Assembly (NCBI RefSeq): GCF_000687475.1
Contig: NC_057317.1
Coordinates: 5,518,501-5,582,500 of the forward strand
Source of the DNA: Ustilaginoidea virens
Taxonomy: Eukaryota > Ascomycota > Sordariomycetes > Hypocreales > Clavicipitaceae
Direction of reading: 5' to 3'
DNA length: 64,000 nt
Below the pieces are notes generated by a model. It did not search any database. It was given only the letters and a program-made list of their open reading frames with translations, and was not told where the DNA came from. A program made the position numbers and the translations under genes. Position 1 is the stretch's first letter; every line of letters begins with the position of its first letter. Below are positions 10,705 to 22,388 of this stretch, piece after piece.

Positions 10705-11481
10705 GAGACTACATATCAACCGACCTATGCCCCCCCCTAGTCATTCGACCCCCCCATAATAACTTAACAGACCTGACCAATGCTCTTTCCTAATATAGAG
10801 ATACGCTAATAAATAGTAGTAGATCCCTTAATCTATAGTAGCCACTAGACTATAAGTATCTTTATATATATTTTTCTATAGTGAGTGACTTCCCTTATAT
10901 TTTTACTAGGTATCCCTACCTAAGAACCTAATATTAAAAGTAGATAAAGTACCTTTATATAGACTTTTATATCGAAAGTGACTTCCTTTCTTTTATTAGG
11001 TAGGTACCTAGGTCCTTAGGTACTATACGTAGAAAAAGTACCTTTATATATATTTTTCTATATAAAGTGACTTCTTATATTTCTACTAAGTACCTAGGTA
11101 CCTAGTATCTAGGTACTAGGGATAGAAAAAGAGGTACCTTTATATATATATTTCTTTAGAAAGTGACTTCTTTAATATTCTTACTAGGTACCCTTACGTA
11201 AGAACCTAATAAAACAGCAGAGAAAGTACTTCTCCCTATATTTTTCTAAAGAAAGTGACTTCTTTAATTTCTTTTACTAGGTACCCCTACCTAAGAACCT
11301 AGTAAAATATCAGAGAAAGTACTTCTCTATATAGTTTTCTATATAAAGTGACCTGACCCACTATTCCCTAATAAACCAATTATATTAAGAGTATAGCCCA
11401 CAGCAATGGTCAGGTCAGTTAAGTTATTATGGGGGGGTCGGATGACAAGGGGGGAACACAGGTCGGTTGACCTGTACCCTC
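10705..11481. mobile_element. MULE-type MITE, copy 1
   Basis: A 777-bp non-autonomous DNA transposon. The 9-bp target-site duplication ACCCATGAC is perfect on both sides (10696-10704 and 11482-11490). Terminal inverted repeats of about 80 bp (10705-10784 and 11402-11481) begin GAGACTACATATCAACC and, on the opposite strand, GAGGGTACAGGTCAACC; I count 69 of 80 matching positions. The interior is very AT-rich and made of about five ~91-bp tandem units with the core AAGTGACTTC...TACTAGGTACC. There is no open frame of meaningful length, so transposition would depend on an enzyme encoded elsewhere. A 9-bp duplication with long inverted repeats is typical of Mutator-like elements; family assignment rests on that only. 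Confidence 0.88.
10870..11360. repeat. ~91-bp minisatellite inside MITE copy 1, five units
   Basis: The anchor AGTGACTT (last copy AGTGACCT) recurs at 10884, 10977, 11066, 11162, 11254 and 11347, giving spacings of 89-96 bp. Each unit also carries TACTAGGTACC and AAGTAC(C/T)T blocks. Confidence 0.88.
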
Positions 11482-11490
11482 ACCCATGAC

Positions 11491-12097
11491 AGGCGACAAA
11501 CCAACAAACCAACAAACAACCAACCTGATCCAAACTCTCCGCAACTGGCCACGCACGTCACGCCCGACTCCGTAGCAACACGACCAGCGACGCAAGCGCG
11601 AAAGAATCATAGTACCAAAGTCATTAGGACCAGACCGTCAAGATGCAAGCATCGGCTTTTGCGCTAGTCAAGGCCAAGGTAATAATACAGTATGGATTGT
11701 AATCTAGACATGCTTTTTCTAACAATGCTTTGTGATGCAGACAACCAAACAGTAAAAAGGAGGGGGAAAAAAAAAGGGGGGCCCATGAACAATCCACAGT
11801 CCGGCTCTTCACCCAAATTTTTATCAACAAACATTCCGTCTCAGCCCATAATGGCGCTGAATGTGCCTACGGGCTTTGCGATCTTCATCGCAAAAAATGG
11901 CATTGATGTGATAATGAAAAAACTCTCCAGGGGCCTACGTGCCGTCAAGACGTCATGTCCAGAGAGGACAGTGTGGTGGGCTGTGACAGCCTGCCGTTTC
12001 CCGGCGGGTCTCGTCATGCGATTATAGTAGTCTGCTGACGGATGATTTCGATACACCGACTCGTGCAGAAAAGTACGAGGCAAAGGCCGTGGCTCAG
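11491..12097. other. Intergenic between MITE copy 1 and the Zn2Cys6 gene
   Basis: No gene is seen. It should contain the 3' UTR of the minus-strand transcription factor gene ending at 12098. Confidence 0.45.
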
Positions 12098-14234
12098 CTA
12101 CTCCATCTTGTAGTAAGGCGAGGCGTCTCCCACGTCGCGCAGTCCACCTTCCTCCGGGTCCTTGTACGACTCGGAGCTCGTAAAGGCCGACCAAGCAGGG
12201 CTGTACGCCTCGGGGTACGAGGTCGGGGCGCCTACATAGTGGTTTCCGCAGCCGTCATCGCCGCCGCCGCCGCCGGGCACGCTGTAGGGCGGTGACGAGG
12301 TGCCCGACAGCACGGGCGACGGGCGATATTCGTTATGGGCCGGCAGCCCAGGGGCCTGGTGCGGCGGCGGCAGCAGCAGCGACGCGTTCTTGGCGGCGCG
12401 CTCCCAGGTTCCCCCACCATTGGTCTCGTCTATGGTATTGAGGGTGAGCTCGATGAGGGTGCCGCACGCCTTCCAGTGGGCGTCGGCGCCCGAGGAGGCG
12501 CATATGGCGCTCAGCGACGTCAGGCGGTTGGCAAGTTCCTCGATGGGCAGGGCGCACAGGCTGCCAAAGTAGCCGGAGCTCACCTCGGGGAACAGCCGCT
12601 CCATGAGGAGGACGATGATATACAGGTAGGTAATGACGACGAGGGAGGCGGGCGACCCGCGGTGAGACTGCAGGTAGCCCGAGGGCATCCAGAACAGCCA
12701 GGTGATGAAGGGCTGGAGGCGTTCGTACTTTTGGCTGACGGGGAGGCTGGGGCTGATGGTGCGGAAGATGCGGAGGAAGCCGATGAGGCAGCGGACCTGG
12801 GTGGTGTCTCCGTCGTGGTACTTGAGGTGAGCTTCGATTTTGCGCACCATGGTGAACATGTGCTCGAGGGCTTGGATGCCTTCCCGCCGCAGCTTTTTGG
12901 ACTTTCGGCTGGTGTGGGAGGAGGAGGTGGTGGTTTTAGAGGCGGCGTAGATGGTGTCGCTGTGGTGGGTGAAGAAGTCGGCGAATTGGGATTCGTGCTT
13001 CCAGGATTCCATGGCTTGGACGACCTGAACGCCGTGTCAGCCATGTACCTGGCAGAAGGAAAAAAAAAAAGAAGCTGCTTCTGATGGTCATGGCGAGCAA
13101 GAGAGAAGGCCTAGCCTTTTTCACGTACCGTCGAGATTCCCTGTTGCAGCAGCGTCAGGTTCGACCTAGTGTCAACATCAGCAACCTGCACTGCGTGCCA
13201 AGTGAGCGGAGAGGCCTACCAGTCCGTCGTCTGCCAGGAAAGAAGCAAGGAAGCCCCCAGGATGCCATCCGACGTCTCGCGTCGAAAGGCCCCGATGGCG
13301 ACATGAAGACTGCGGAGAGCCTTGCAGCGATGCTCGCAGGCTATGCCGGCGACGAGCGGACAGCCGGTGAGAAAGGCAATGTGCGTGGCAGAAAAGGCCA
13401 GCACCGCGTCCATTACGAAGGAGTACTGGCTCCCGAGGGCAACGAGGCTGCAGCAAGTTTCAGCATCAGCCCGGGAGGGGACGGCTCATCCGGAGCAAGG
13501 TTCACGCATGACTCACGTGGGAACGTACCGCGTCCACAAGGTAAAATGGACGGCGTCAACGGCGGATAGCTGGAAGTAGAGATCGGTAAAGTGGTAGATG
13601 AGACGCAGTTCTTGGACAGAGTACATGTGCGGCAGGGGAGGCGGCTCGATGGCGAGCGACGGGAAGGGGAACTCGCCCGTCGTCTGCCACCTCATGATGG
13701 CGGCTTCCACCTGCGGCGTCCACATGAAGTCAGGACTCTCGGGCATCGCGGGCTGCTCTGGCGCTTGGACCTCGGTGATCTTTGCCGTGCAGGTGGTCTG
13801 GGTTGTCTGGGCTTCATTGTACGGGCAGCGGACCTTGTGTTTTGTGCAGTTGCGGCTTGCCAGGTCAGCTTTGCGTGCTTTGCCAAAGACGGAGCTTTCG
13901 CTTTCGGATGGTTGAGGGAGGGTTGGGCTCAGTTCGGACGGTTGAGGGTGAAAGGGGCTTGTTAGGCAGCTCACCATTGGGGGTAGTCTTCGTCGCAGCG
14001 AATGTGCCGTCGTTTGCAAGTCTCGCAGCCCTTGCGAGACTTGATGTGACTGGGTGGTTGTGATTGTCAGTTGTGAGGCTTCAAAAGGGGATCAGCATTC
14101 CACTGCGCACTCGATACTGTACAGTGTATCTGATGTTGATGGTGCGCTGTGCGGCGTGGTTGTCGTCAGTGGGGGGTGTTGGGTTGGTATGTAACTAACC
14201 TGCGGCGAGTGTAGCCGCGGACCACGCCAGCCAT
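12098..14234 (-). CDS. Zn2Cys6 fungal transcription factor, 6 exons
   Basis: Exons in coding order: 14234-14200, 14049-13975, 13855-13529, 13447-13220, 13165-13129, 13024-12098 (542 aa). Joining the first three reconstitutes a perfect binuclear cluster: CETCKRRHIRC, then DEDYPQ, then CRNCTKHKVRC (Cys 20, 23, 30, 37, 40, 47, spacing 2-6-6-2-6). It starts MAGVVRGYTRRSH, and RRSH-x-KSR before the first Cys is common in this class. The middle region (HMYSVQELRLIYHFTDLYF, later YSFVMDAVLAFSATHIA) resembles C6 regulators of the sterol-uptake-control/UPC2-like type. The C-terminus is Pro/Ser/Gly-rich. Intron 2 needs an AAG acceptor. It is nuclear and DNA-binding by family. It is the nearest regulator to the glycan genes that follow, so a regulatory link is possible but not shown. 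Confidence 0.85.
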
Positions 14235-17175
14235 GGCCACGGGAAGGAGCGATCCAGTGGGCAGAAAAGACGATTGTTTTTTTTTCTTTCCCTTTCTTTT
14301 CCAGGACAAAGAAAAAAACCATCAAGCAAACCCCCCTTTTAAAAGAGAAAAAAAAAGATCGAAGAAGAAGCCATTGTGATCTTTACATATAACTTGCTCA
14401 TCAACCGGAACACCCCCCCCCCCCCCCATCGACCTTTTTCTCCCAGCTGGGGATCGATTCCCATTACGGAAGCGAGTACGTGTCAGGTCCCCTAGGCGGC
14501 GCGCCAAGGGGACGCCCATTTAGTATCTGATATTGACATGCATCGAGCAAGGTCTGACACATGGTGGCTTGCATCATGCCTGCTTCAAGAGCGCTGCTGT
14601 GCCCACTCTGGTGGCAAAGTAACCTGGGCGGCAGTAGTAAGCGAAGCGCGGTATCCGGTTTATGCCTGCTAGTCATGGCCCAGGGGCAGCCTGTCGATAG
14701 GATCCCGCTGTCATGTAGTCATGTGGCAGGGGCGATTCATTCATTCGGGTGCCTCTGACCTTGGGACACGGCCGTCGTGAACCTGCCCTTCTAGAACCGC
14801 TTGCTCAAGAGGGGAAACGGCTCTAGGCCTTTCGGACGTCTAGTGCTGGTTTGTGTTTGCTTGTTTGTTTGTTTGGAAGCCCCTTTCCCCAGTTGGCTTC
14901 GCGCGCTAACGTACCGACTAGTTGCTCTGTTTTCTTCTAGAAAAGCTTATTCACAGCACCGCCAATGCTTCTGGCCAGATTAGCAGCCAAACCCACGATC
15001 CGGGCCGAGGGGGGGAAACGGATCTCATGGCTCATCGGGCCATATGGAGAGGTTCTGCAACTGTCAATGTCCAATGCCCAGCCTGCAAGCCCACGTTGGC
15101 TGTGGGTGTATCCCGGTGTAAGCCGCGGTTGCATACTATCTACCTATATCCGCCGTGCTTGTGCCACTCGAGAGGCAAGCATTGTCCGAGGAAGCGCGCG
15201 CCAAGTTCAGGGCAAAGGGGTATCACCGCCTCAGCACCAACAGGTATTATTCCAGGGCAGCAGGTTTTGCGGTTTTCCTCGTATCTGGAGATTACCAATC
15301 CCGTCGAAGCCCCTCTGGAGGGTTTTCTGGTTGGTTGTGAGCATGGCTGGAAGAGTTCCACCAAGATCCATCCCAAGGTGGACAGGAACATGGGAATGAA
15401 GTCAGAACCAGTCCGTCATCTTTTTGCAACCTGCTGCCATCTCCACTTGGGGCGTGTACGCAAGTTGCCAAGATGACACTATGCCAGCTTGTTGCTGAGA
15501 TCCTAGCTCAGCCAGTCTTGTTTTCACCTGTGTTATAGGCTGGCTACTGCCGCGCCCTTTCCAGTCTCCGCCGTAGTTTCTTGGCAAACTGGGACCGGTG
15601 CGTTTCAGAAGGTTCATTCTGATGACACAAATTCGGCTCCAGCGGGTGGACGAGACGAGTACTCTGTACTCACGTCCGTCTTGCTTTCCTAACCCAATCC
15701 CGGTTCCCTGTCTGCTAGTTCTCCGGGGCATTCGGCATTCTCCCCAATAAAACGCCATGGGAATATATCTGCCTATGGTTTCAGCTGCCGTACACGGCAC
15801 TACATCGACTCGAACAGCAAAATCAAACATGTCCTGGATATTCAAGTTGCAAGCATAGCTCGTCCACCCTGTCCCTGAGGCCCAGGCTTGACTTCAAAGT
15901 TCATGGCAGCGACTCCCATGCTTATCCCATGCTGCATAAAGCCACCAACGCTCCCCACCCCGTGGATCGCCCTGGCCAGCTCCTGCACGTCAACGACATC
16001 CCACGAGTCATGCCGCGACCCCCAAGTAAGGTCAAGCCCGAAGGAGATATCCGGTGTCTTAAGCCTTATGGAAACCGATGCTGCCCACCATTTGCAACAG
16101 CAAGTCTTCGAAGCTAGACCCAAGAAGGATCGGGCTGCGAAACGCCAAGTCAAGTAGCCAATAGGTCTGGGAGGCCGACATTTGGCCACGTGGTGCGCCG
16201 TTGTAGACTTGTTTCGAGACACGGACCTGACGCTGGGAGGCTCAAGCCGTTGGTTTGGCGTCCGGGCAATTCAATTCAGCGACCGAGAGGAGGCGGACCA
16301 CGATATTTGACTTGTCCCCGTGGCTCGTCCTAGAGCGGCCGAGGACCCTATTCTCTCTTGCCATGCGTAATTGCTTAAAGTCCTGGCGGCTGCTCAAACC
16401 AGACATTGTCTGCCCCTGCCGGGTAAAAGCGTCACGTCATACATGCAATACATGTAGTTGTGTGCGTCCAAGAATCCCATCCAACATGACTCTGTCTTGA
16501 TACTAAAACAAGCAGTACTGTAAGTAAGTCAAGACACGATTGCGTCAACAAGATGCCGCATAGCCCGAAGCGCAAGACAACCGTGTCTTCAGTTGCCGTC
16601 TGCCGGCGCCACCCAACTAGCGCACCCCGAAGACTCGCGGAGCCAATGCATTTCTGCCACGAACAAAGTCTCGGAGGCTAAGGGCGCTCGCTGATCCAAC
16701 TAGAGATCATCGCCCTTGACGTTAGCGACTAGCCGCAACTCCAAGGGCTTTCTTGCCCTTGCAAAGGGAGACTCACACAACGAAGCCGCCCTTGGGTTGA
16801 AAAAGGGGGAGCGAAAGAGCCAAAAAGGCCTGCCGCTGCCCTGCAAATTAGAAAAATGGACAAAACAGGCAAAACTCAAGTTTCATTCCAGGGCGTCAAA
16901 CATGATGCACCGGGATGGCATTCGCCCCTTGCGCCTGTGGGCAAATTCGAGGCAAGGCATTTGAGAAAAAAGAGCTGGAAGATTGTCAGAGACGTGTTAA
17001 GTTCAGCTGGTCTAGCGGCCGAGCGGTTTGGATGGATGAAAAAAAAAAAAACTACTCTCCGAATAAACACTGCATTTCCCCCTGTGCTGGTCTGCTCAAT
17101 TTTGATCTTGATTTTGACTTCGACCTCGACTTTGTCGATTGATTCTCGATTGCTGATTCCCCCATACTAGTCGCC
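14235..17175. other. Gene-poor interval between regulator and transporter
   Basis: No convincing gene is seen. Two adjacent minus-strand open frames (15402-15845 and 15842-16222) match no family I know and are probably chance. A C15 tract lies at 14413-14427. The transporter promoter should lie just before 17176. Confidence 0.45.
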
Positions 17176-18567
17176 ATGTCCCTCACGCAGGAGGCGGTGC
17201 TGTCCGGCCCTTTACCCGTGGAAAAGAGGCCGGACGTGGAAAAGGCCGGCATCGACCCCCCGGATGAGTTTGACCTGCTCCGCGAAGCCGACTCGGAACG
17301 GGACTCGACAGCCCCCCTGCTGGACAAGGAGGCGCCGGAACTGCCAAAGGCCTCGCGGGCCAAGGTGCTATTCTTCATCGTGGTGAATATCCTGGCCACG
17401 GTGGGCATTGTAAGCCTTTCCTTCCTTCCTTCTTTCTTTATTTTTTATTTTATTTATTTTATTTCTTTTTCCCGAAATCGAGGTGAGCGTGAGTTTGAGT
17501 GAGGCGCGTTGCTGATGCCGAGCCAGGTCTTTACCAACAAGGCCATCTTTTCGCACCCGTCGCTCAAGAATGCCCAGCTCTCGTTTGCGAGCTTCCACTT
17601 CGTCATCACCTGGCTGATCCTGCACACGCTGTCGCGGCCGCGGTTCGCCGTCTTTGCGCCGCGCCGCGTGTCCATCCGCGAGGTCGCGCCGCTGTCCGTC
17701 GCCATGTCGTGCAGCGTCCTCTTCACCAACCTGTCGCTGACGTACTCGACCATCACCTTCTACCAGGTGGCCAGGACGCTGCTGACGCCCTGCGTCGCCG
17801 GCATGAACTACTTCTTCTACCGGGCCGGCCTCCCGCGCAGCGCCGCGCTCGCCCTCATCCCCACGTGCCTCGGCGTGGGCATCGTGTCGTACTACGAGAA
17901 GCAGCCCGCCGCCGCCGCCGACGACGGCAAATCGAGCATCACCTCCAGCCTGGGCATCATCTTCACCGTGTGCGGCATCTTCGCCTCGTCCATCTACACA
18001 GTGTGGGTGGCGCGCTACCACCGCAAGCTGCACATGTCGAGCATGCAGCTGCTGCTCAACCAGATCCCCGTCTCGGCCTTTTTCCTGCTCTACTTCCTGC
18101 CCTTTGTGGACGTGCTGCCGGCGTGGGAGACGCTGACGCCGAACCGCTGGGTGCTGATTCTCATGGTACGTGCTCTTGGTCGTGGGTTCTCCTCCTACGC
18201 GTCTTCCCGACCGCCATTCGGTTCTTCTGATTTTGAGATGCTGACGGCGGAGCGAGCAGTCGGGCCTGTTTGCGGCGGCCATCAATATTTCCCAATTCTG
18301 CGTCATTGCTCAGACTGGTCCCGTGTCCAGCACGGTTGTCGGCCATGTCAAGAACTGCGTCATTGTGTCCATTGGCTGGGCGTACTCCAACAAGTCGATT
18401 GTCGACAAGTCGGCCATAGGGCTGGTCCTGGCTCTGGGGGGGAGCGCAGCGTAGGTCTTGACTTGCCTCCGAGAGACGAACTGATGCTGACAAGAGGTTT
18501 GCGATGCAGGTACTCGGTCATTACGCTCAAGAAGAACAGCCTGGCGCAGAGCAAGCACGGAAAGTAG
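17176..18567 (+). CDS. TPT/SLC35E3-type nucleotide-sugar transporter, 4 exons
   Basis: Exons are 17176-17409, 17527-18165, 18260-18450 and 18510-18567 (373 aa), with phases matching at every junction. It is a drug/metabolite-transporter superfamily protein with a triose-phosphate-transporter domain. After an acidic ~60-residue cytosolic N-terminus come about ten hydrophobic helices, including FIVVNILATVGIVFTNKAIF, LTYSTITFYQVARTLLTP and, late, GHVKNCVIVSIGWAYSNKS. The C-terminus ends in lysines (KKNSLAQSKHGK), compatible with Golgi/ER location. This family carries nucleotide sugars; plant UDP-rhamnose/UDP-galactose transporters belong to the same broad KT-type group. It lies tail to tail with a DUF5672 gene. 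Transport of UDP-rhamnose is a hypothesis from neighbourhood; GDP- or UDP-sugars of other kinds are alternatives. Confidence 0.88.
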
Positions 18568-20539
18568 TGCTTCGTGGACTGCTAAGTGGGCGGATATGTC
18601 GAAGCAAGAATAACCACCAGAATAGCTAATACGCCTCTTACCCTCTGCGACTCGTTGCCATGTCCAGTCTGTGAACACGTCTGCTGAAAATATGCGTGTG
18701 GCGGGAGTGTTCTCAGCGCCTATTACTTTCTATCGGCTTTGCAGAAAAGTCTTCTTCTCCCAACACCTTCCATTATTATGTCACGGCAGCCTTGGCTTTG
18801 GTGAAGTTGTGTGCCGCGGGCTGATGTATTTAAATGTAGGCCGCCTTTCCCTCGTCTTCGGGGAATGAACAGCGCCATATCTCTGTGCCGCCGCCCGTAC
18901 GTACGGCCGGGTCCGTATTGCACCACGAGGCTAGACAGTGAAGCTGCAAGTTGGAGATTGCTTCTTGACCCTCTCTTTTGCAACGCGACCATAGCGCACC
19001 CCAAGACGTATAGAAAAGCCCACTGGAAATTCCTGTCAACGGGAGAAGCCGCGCGTAGATACTAGCTTTACCTGCCCAGCTTCCCAGGGACATTCGTGCA
19101 GATCTCTTCTTTGTGCGGGGGTAAAAAGCTCGGTTCTTCCTTTGTAGTTTTCTGCTGGAGCGCTTGTGACATTGCATATTGCTCGAATGCTGCATGGTAG
19201 ACTGCCACGGCCATGTAGCCCGCGCGACAACCTAGCCAACGTGCGAAATGGCAGCAAAGGTGCCTGGTGGTCACGACCAGGTGGGCTTAGAGGTGCATTA
19301 CTTCTCCAGCTGGAATCGTCTATGCCACAGCACCCCCCCCCACCCCCCCCCCCCCAAGCGCAGCACGAGACCAAAGGCTATGCACAGCTCACCACGTTGC
19401 GAGAATCTCGGCACGTCAGCATAGTGTGCGGGGGAAAGGCGACATGCGGGCGTTTGTTCCCTCCTCACAGAATCAGCCCCTTTGATAGGGGGAAGGATGA
19501 TGCGGCGTGTGATGCTGGAGAATGCTGCAGGGAATCAATTCTGGAGAGCGTGTTCCGTGCCTAAGCTCTGTAGCTTTGGCCTGTCGGAAGAGCACGAGGC
19601 TCCTACAAGAGGCAGCCTTCCTCTATTCTATCCCCCCCTCCTATTCAGTACCCTTTCTAATGCCGGAAGAATCGTCACCTGACAGAGATGCGCTAAGCAA
19701 CCGAGTCTTTCATCATGGTGTATCTGTGCTTCATGAGCCTCGACAAGCTCGGATAGCGCCCAGCTCTGGGAAGCTTGGGCTGTTTCCAACCTTTTAAGAG
19801 ATTTGCCCGACTCCGAGGCCAGGACAGCACCAACGCCAGCCAAATTGGATGTGCTAGAATCGCGCTTCCGCCATGCAACGATGGGGCGCAGAGACGGAAC
19901 CTGGAATGGCTGCAGCACGAAACAATTGAATCTCCTTCATAGCCACAGTCACCTGGCCTCATGTTCGGCCATGCAGCGGGAGAAGGGTAGGTAATAGTAG
20001 ACTCTTGGTCTTGTTTGACGCAGACATTCAAGCTCGGCATCCACTGCGTTGATGTCCATCTCCTGGCTATACGTAGGCTGTCATCTATTAAGAGGCCCTG
20101 AGGCAGTTTTGAATCGGCACTGTTTCCGACAAAGTGCGCGAGCAGAAGGACTCGAAAAGATTGCACTTGACCATTGTATCACAGTCGAGGGTACTTTCCA
20201 TCCATGCCTAAACCACCGTTGGACCTTGAAGAACGTTGCACCCACAATTTTGCAATGGGCCAGAAATGCTGCTCACCGTGTTTACGTGCTTGACTATTCC
20301 TCACGTTGACCATGTGCAGAAAAGGCCTGCGGGCTGGACACACGACAAGGATAATCGCTTGCATTCCGTTTACCCGACATGTCAAGAGTAACAGCACAGC
20401 TGGAAGCAAGATGAAATCCCAATTTATGACCTTTAGCAAGTAGAAATACATGACCGACTGAACGCCACACAACGACGACAACAACAGCAACACATCATCA
20501 TCATCATCATCATCACCATCACCGTCACCGTCACCGTCA
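18568..20539. other. Convergent intergenic region
   Basis: It lies between the tail-to-tail transporter and DUF5672 genes. No gene is seen. A C-rich tract is at about 19331-19356. A CAT/GTCACC microsatellite (about 20490-20540) abuts the DUF5672 stop codon. Confidence 0.45.
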
Positions 20540-21678
20540 TCACCAGTCGTTGCCGCAGTCTCCCGGCACATAGTTGGCCATGTCCATCTGCAAAATCATC
20601 TTGGCCTCGGGACAGTACTGGTAAATGTGCTTGCGCTTGTCGCGCGTCCCCCAGATGCCGCCGTGCATGTAGCCGGTGCCGCCAATGTGGTAGCCCATGG
20701 GTTCGTAGAAGCCGTTGCGCCAGTCGTCGATGCCGGCGACAAAGTCGGCCGGGCCGGCGCCCTCGAGGGACAGCTCGCCGCCGTGGATGGTGTAGTCGCT
20801 GTCCGGATCGATCCTCTCCACCTCGCCGCCGTTGATCTCGCCCGAGAAGGTGAGGGAGACGGAGCCGTTGGCCACCTTGCCGGTGGCGTGGTGGCCCAGG
20901 CGCTCCGAGAGCCAGACGTCCTCGGGATCCGAGTCCTCCTTGCGCTTCTGCTTCTGCAGCACGTCGACGATGCGGCTGACGCGGCGGAGCGAGAGGCCGC
21001 CGTTGCCGCCCCAGTTGCCCTGGGCGTTCCACGGGGCGCCGACCCAGTCGTAGTCCAGGTACTCGTCCAGGTGGTGCTTGCAGTTGGAGCAGACCATCGA
21101 GTCGGACTGGAAGACGAGCAGCAGCTCGGCGGGCTGGAGCACCGTGTCGTACAGCCAGAGCGTCGTGAGGAACCGGCTGATCATCTCCTGGCCCTTGGTG
21201 CTCATGTTGAAGGGCGTGTAGGTCAGGTCGAGCTTGCCGGCGCGGACGTGTTCGCGGATGGCGGCCGACTTGGCGAGGTGCCGAACCGACTTGTAGGACC
21301 CCATGAAGCGGAACGTCCAGTCGGCCGGCAGGGAGTAGATGAAGTGCAGCAGGAGGGGGGCCAGGAGCGGCTGCGGCCGGTCCTCGACGAGCAGCGCGAC
21401 CTTGGACTGGTTGTACATGGACGGGGCGGCGGCGGTGCGAGACAGGCCCGGCATGGACAGGTTGTGCGACTTGGAGACGAAGAACATGAACAAGGTGCTG
21501 GGGCGTGTGTTGCTGTCAGTCCAGGAATCATCATCCCGGCTTTTGCTTTGCCTTTGTTTTTTTTCTTCTTCTTTTTACTTTTCTTCAATCCGGGCTCGTT
21601 TGACAAGACTTACAAGAAGAGAATGGCGCCTCCGGCCATCAGCCGGTTAGGAGGCTGCCGCAGCAAAGGGTTCATCAT
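20540..21678 (-). CDS. DUF5672 protein, putative type II Golgi glycosyltransferase (copy a), 2 exons
   Basis: Exons are 21678-21614 and 21497-20540 (340 aa). The 116-nt intron (GTAAGT...CAG, phase 2) falls within the membrane anchor. A short cytosolic N-terminus (MMNPLLRQPPNRLM) is followed by one hydrophobic segment (GGAILFFTLFMFFV), then a lumenal domain: the type II topology of Golgi transferases. The DUF5672 domain is seen in SKVALLVEDRPQPLLAPLL, the strand WTFRFMGSYKSV, FQSDSMVCS (a DxD-like spot) and GNGGLSLRRVSRIVDVLQ. The GGLSLR motif and acidic site are what suggest a GT-A-like transferase; activity has not been read directly. It is divergent from paralog b, which shares the intron position and phase. 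Confidence 0.82.
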
Positions 21679-22388
21679 GGTTCGCTCGCCTTTTGCTACC
21701 ACCAGCTTGTCGTCAGGACCTGACGGGGAGGGAAGCCCACGAGTTAAGTGTACGGCCTGGGCGGAAAGAGGGGGGGGGGGCGGCCAAGAAGCGCGTCAGC
21801 AACGGGATGAAGCCGCCTTTCTTTTAACCGAGACCGGTTTTTGCCAGGAACGAAACAGCGATGAAGCTACTAGTACGCCTGACCGTCTCTAGCTCACGCG
21901 TTCCGGCGGAAACCAGACCCCTTAGATAGCCTAGCTTTCCCCCTTCTTTTCTTTCTTTTCTCCTTCCCATGCTCGCAGGGAGCCCTTTATCCAATCTGCC
22001 GTTGGGGGAAACCCTTGAGACAAATAGGAGCAGATCGGCTGTGGCGCCAAACGTTGAATACGTGGCCGGCCAGCGTGCTAGCGCGCAGGGTTGGGGGCGC
22101 GCGTCCAAGGGAGGGGAAGGATTCCAAGGGATGTGTAACGGAATGGACTTCTCCATTTTAATTTGGCCCGCTCGCCCTTTGCTGCTCGGATATACATAGA
22201 GCAGGGCATGATGGCAAAGCCAGGCGCGGGGATTTAATAAAAAAAAGAGGACAGAAAAAGAAGAGCTGGTCGACGAGGTTCGGGTGCGGAATCTTCCCCC
22301 TTGTCTGCCTGCTTGGTTTTGCGCTCGTCGGCGACATTTTGCTGCAGCTCATCTGCAACCTCCGCGTCACTCAAACCCGCCGCCAGCA
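21679..22388. promoter_or_regulatory. Divergent promoter region of the two DUF5672 genes
   Basis: 710 bp separate the two start codons, so the paralogs are transcribed outward from a shared control region. No specific operator is recognised; a G-rich run is present near 21771-21780. Confidence 0.6.

Noticed and set aside
10784..11401. Transposase or other coding capacity inside the MITE
   Set aside because: The interior is AT-rich tandem repeat with stops in all frames.
14440..14500. tRNA-like GGGGATCGATTCCC segment
   Set aside because: It is a short palindrome only; no cloverleaf can be drawn around it.
15402..16222. Two adjoining minus-strand frames of 126 and 147 codons
   Set aside because: They have no known motif, no splice signals linking them and no conserved composition; left as unassigned.
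17176..18567. Gene read as one open frame from 17509 to 18567
   Set aside because: That reading runs through introns and loses the conserved C-terminal helix; splicing at 18165/18260 and 18450/18510 restores family sequence.
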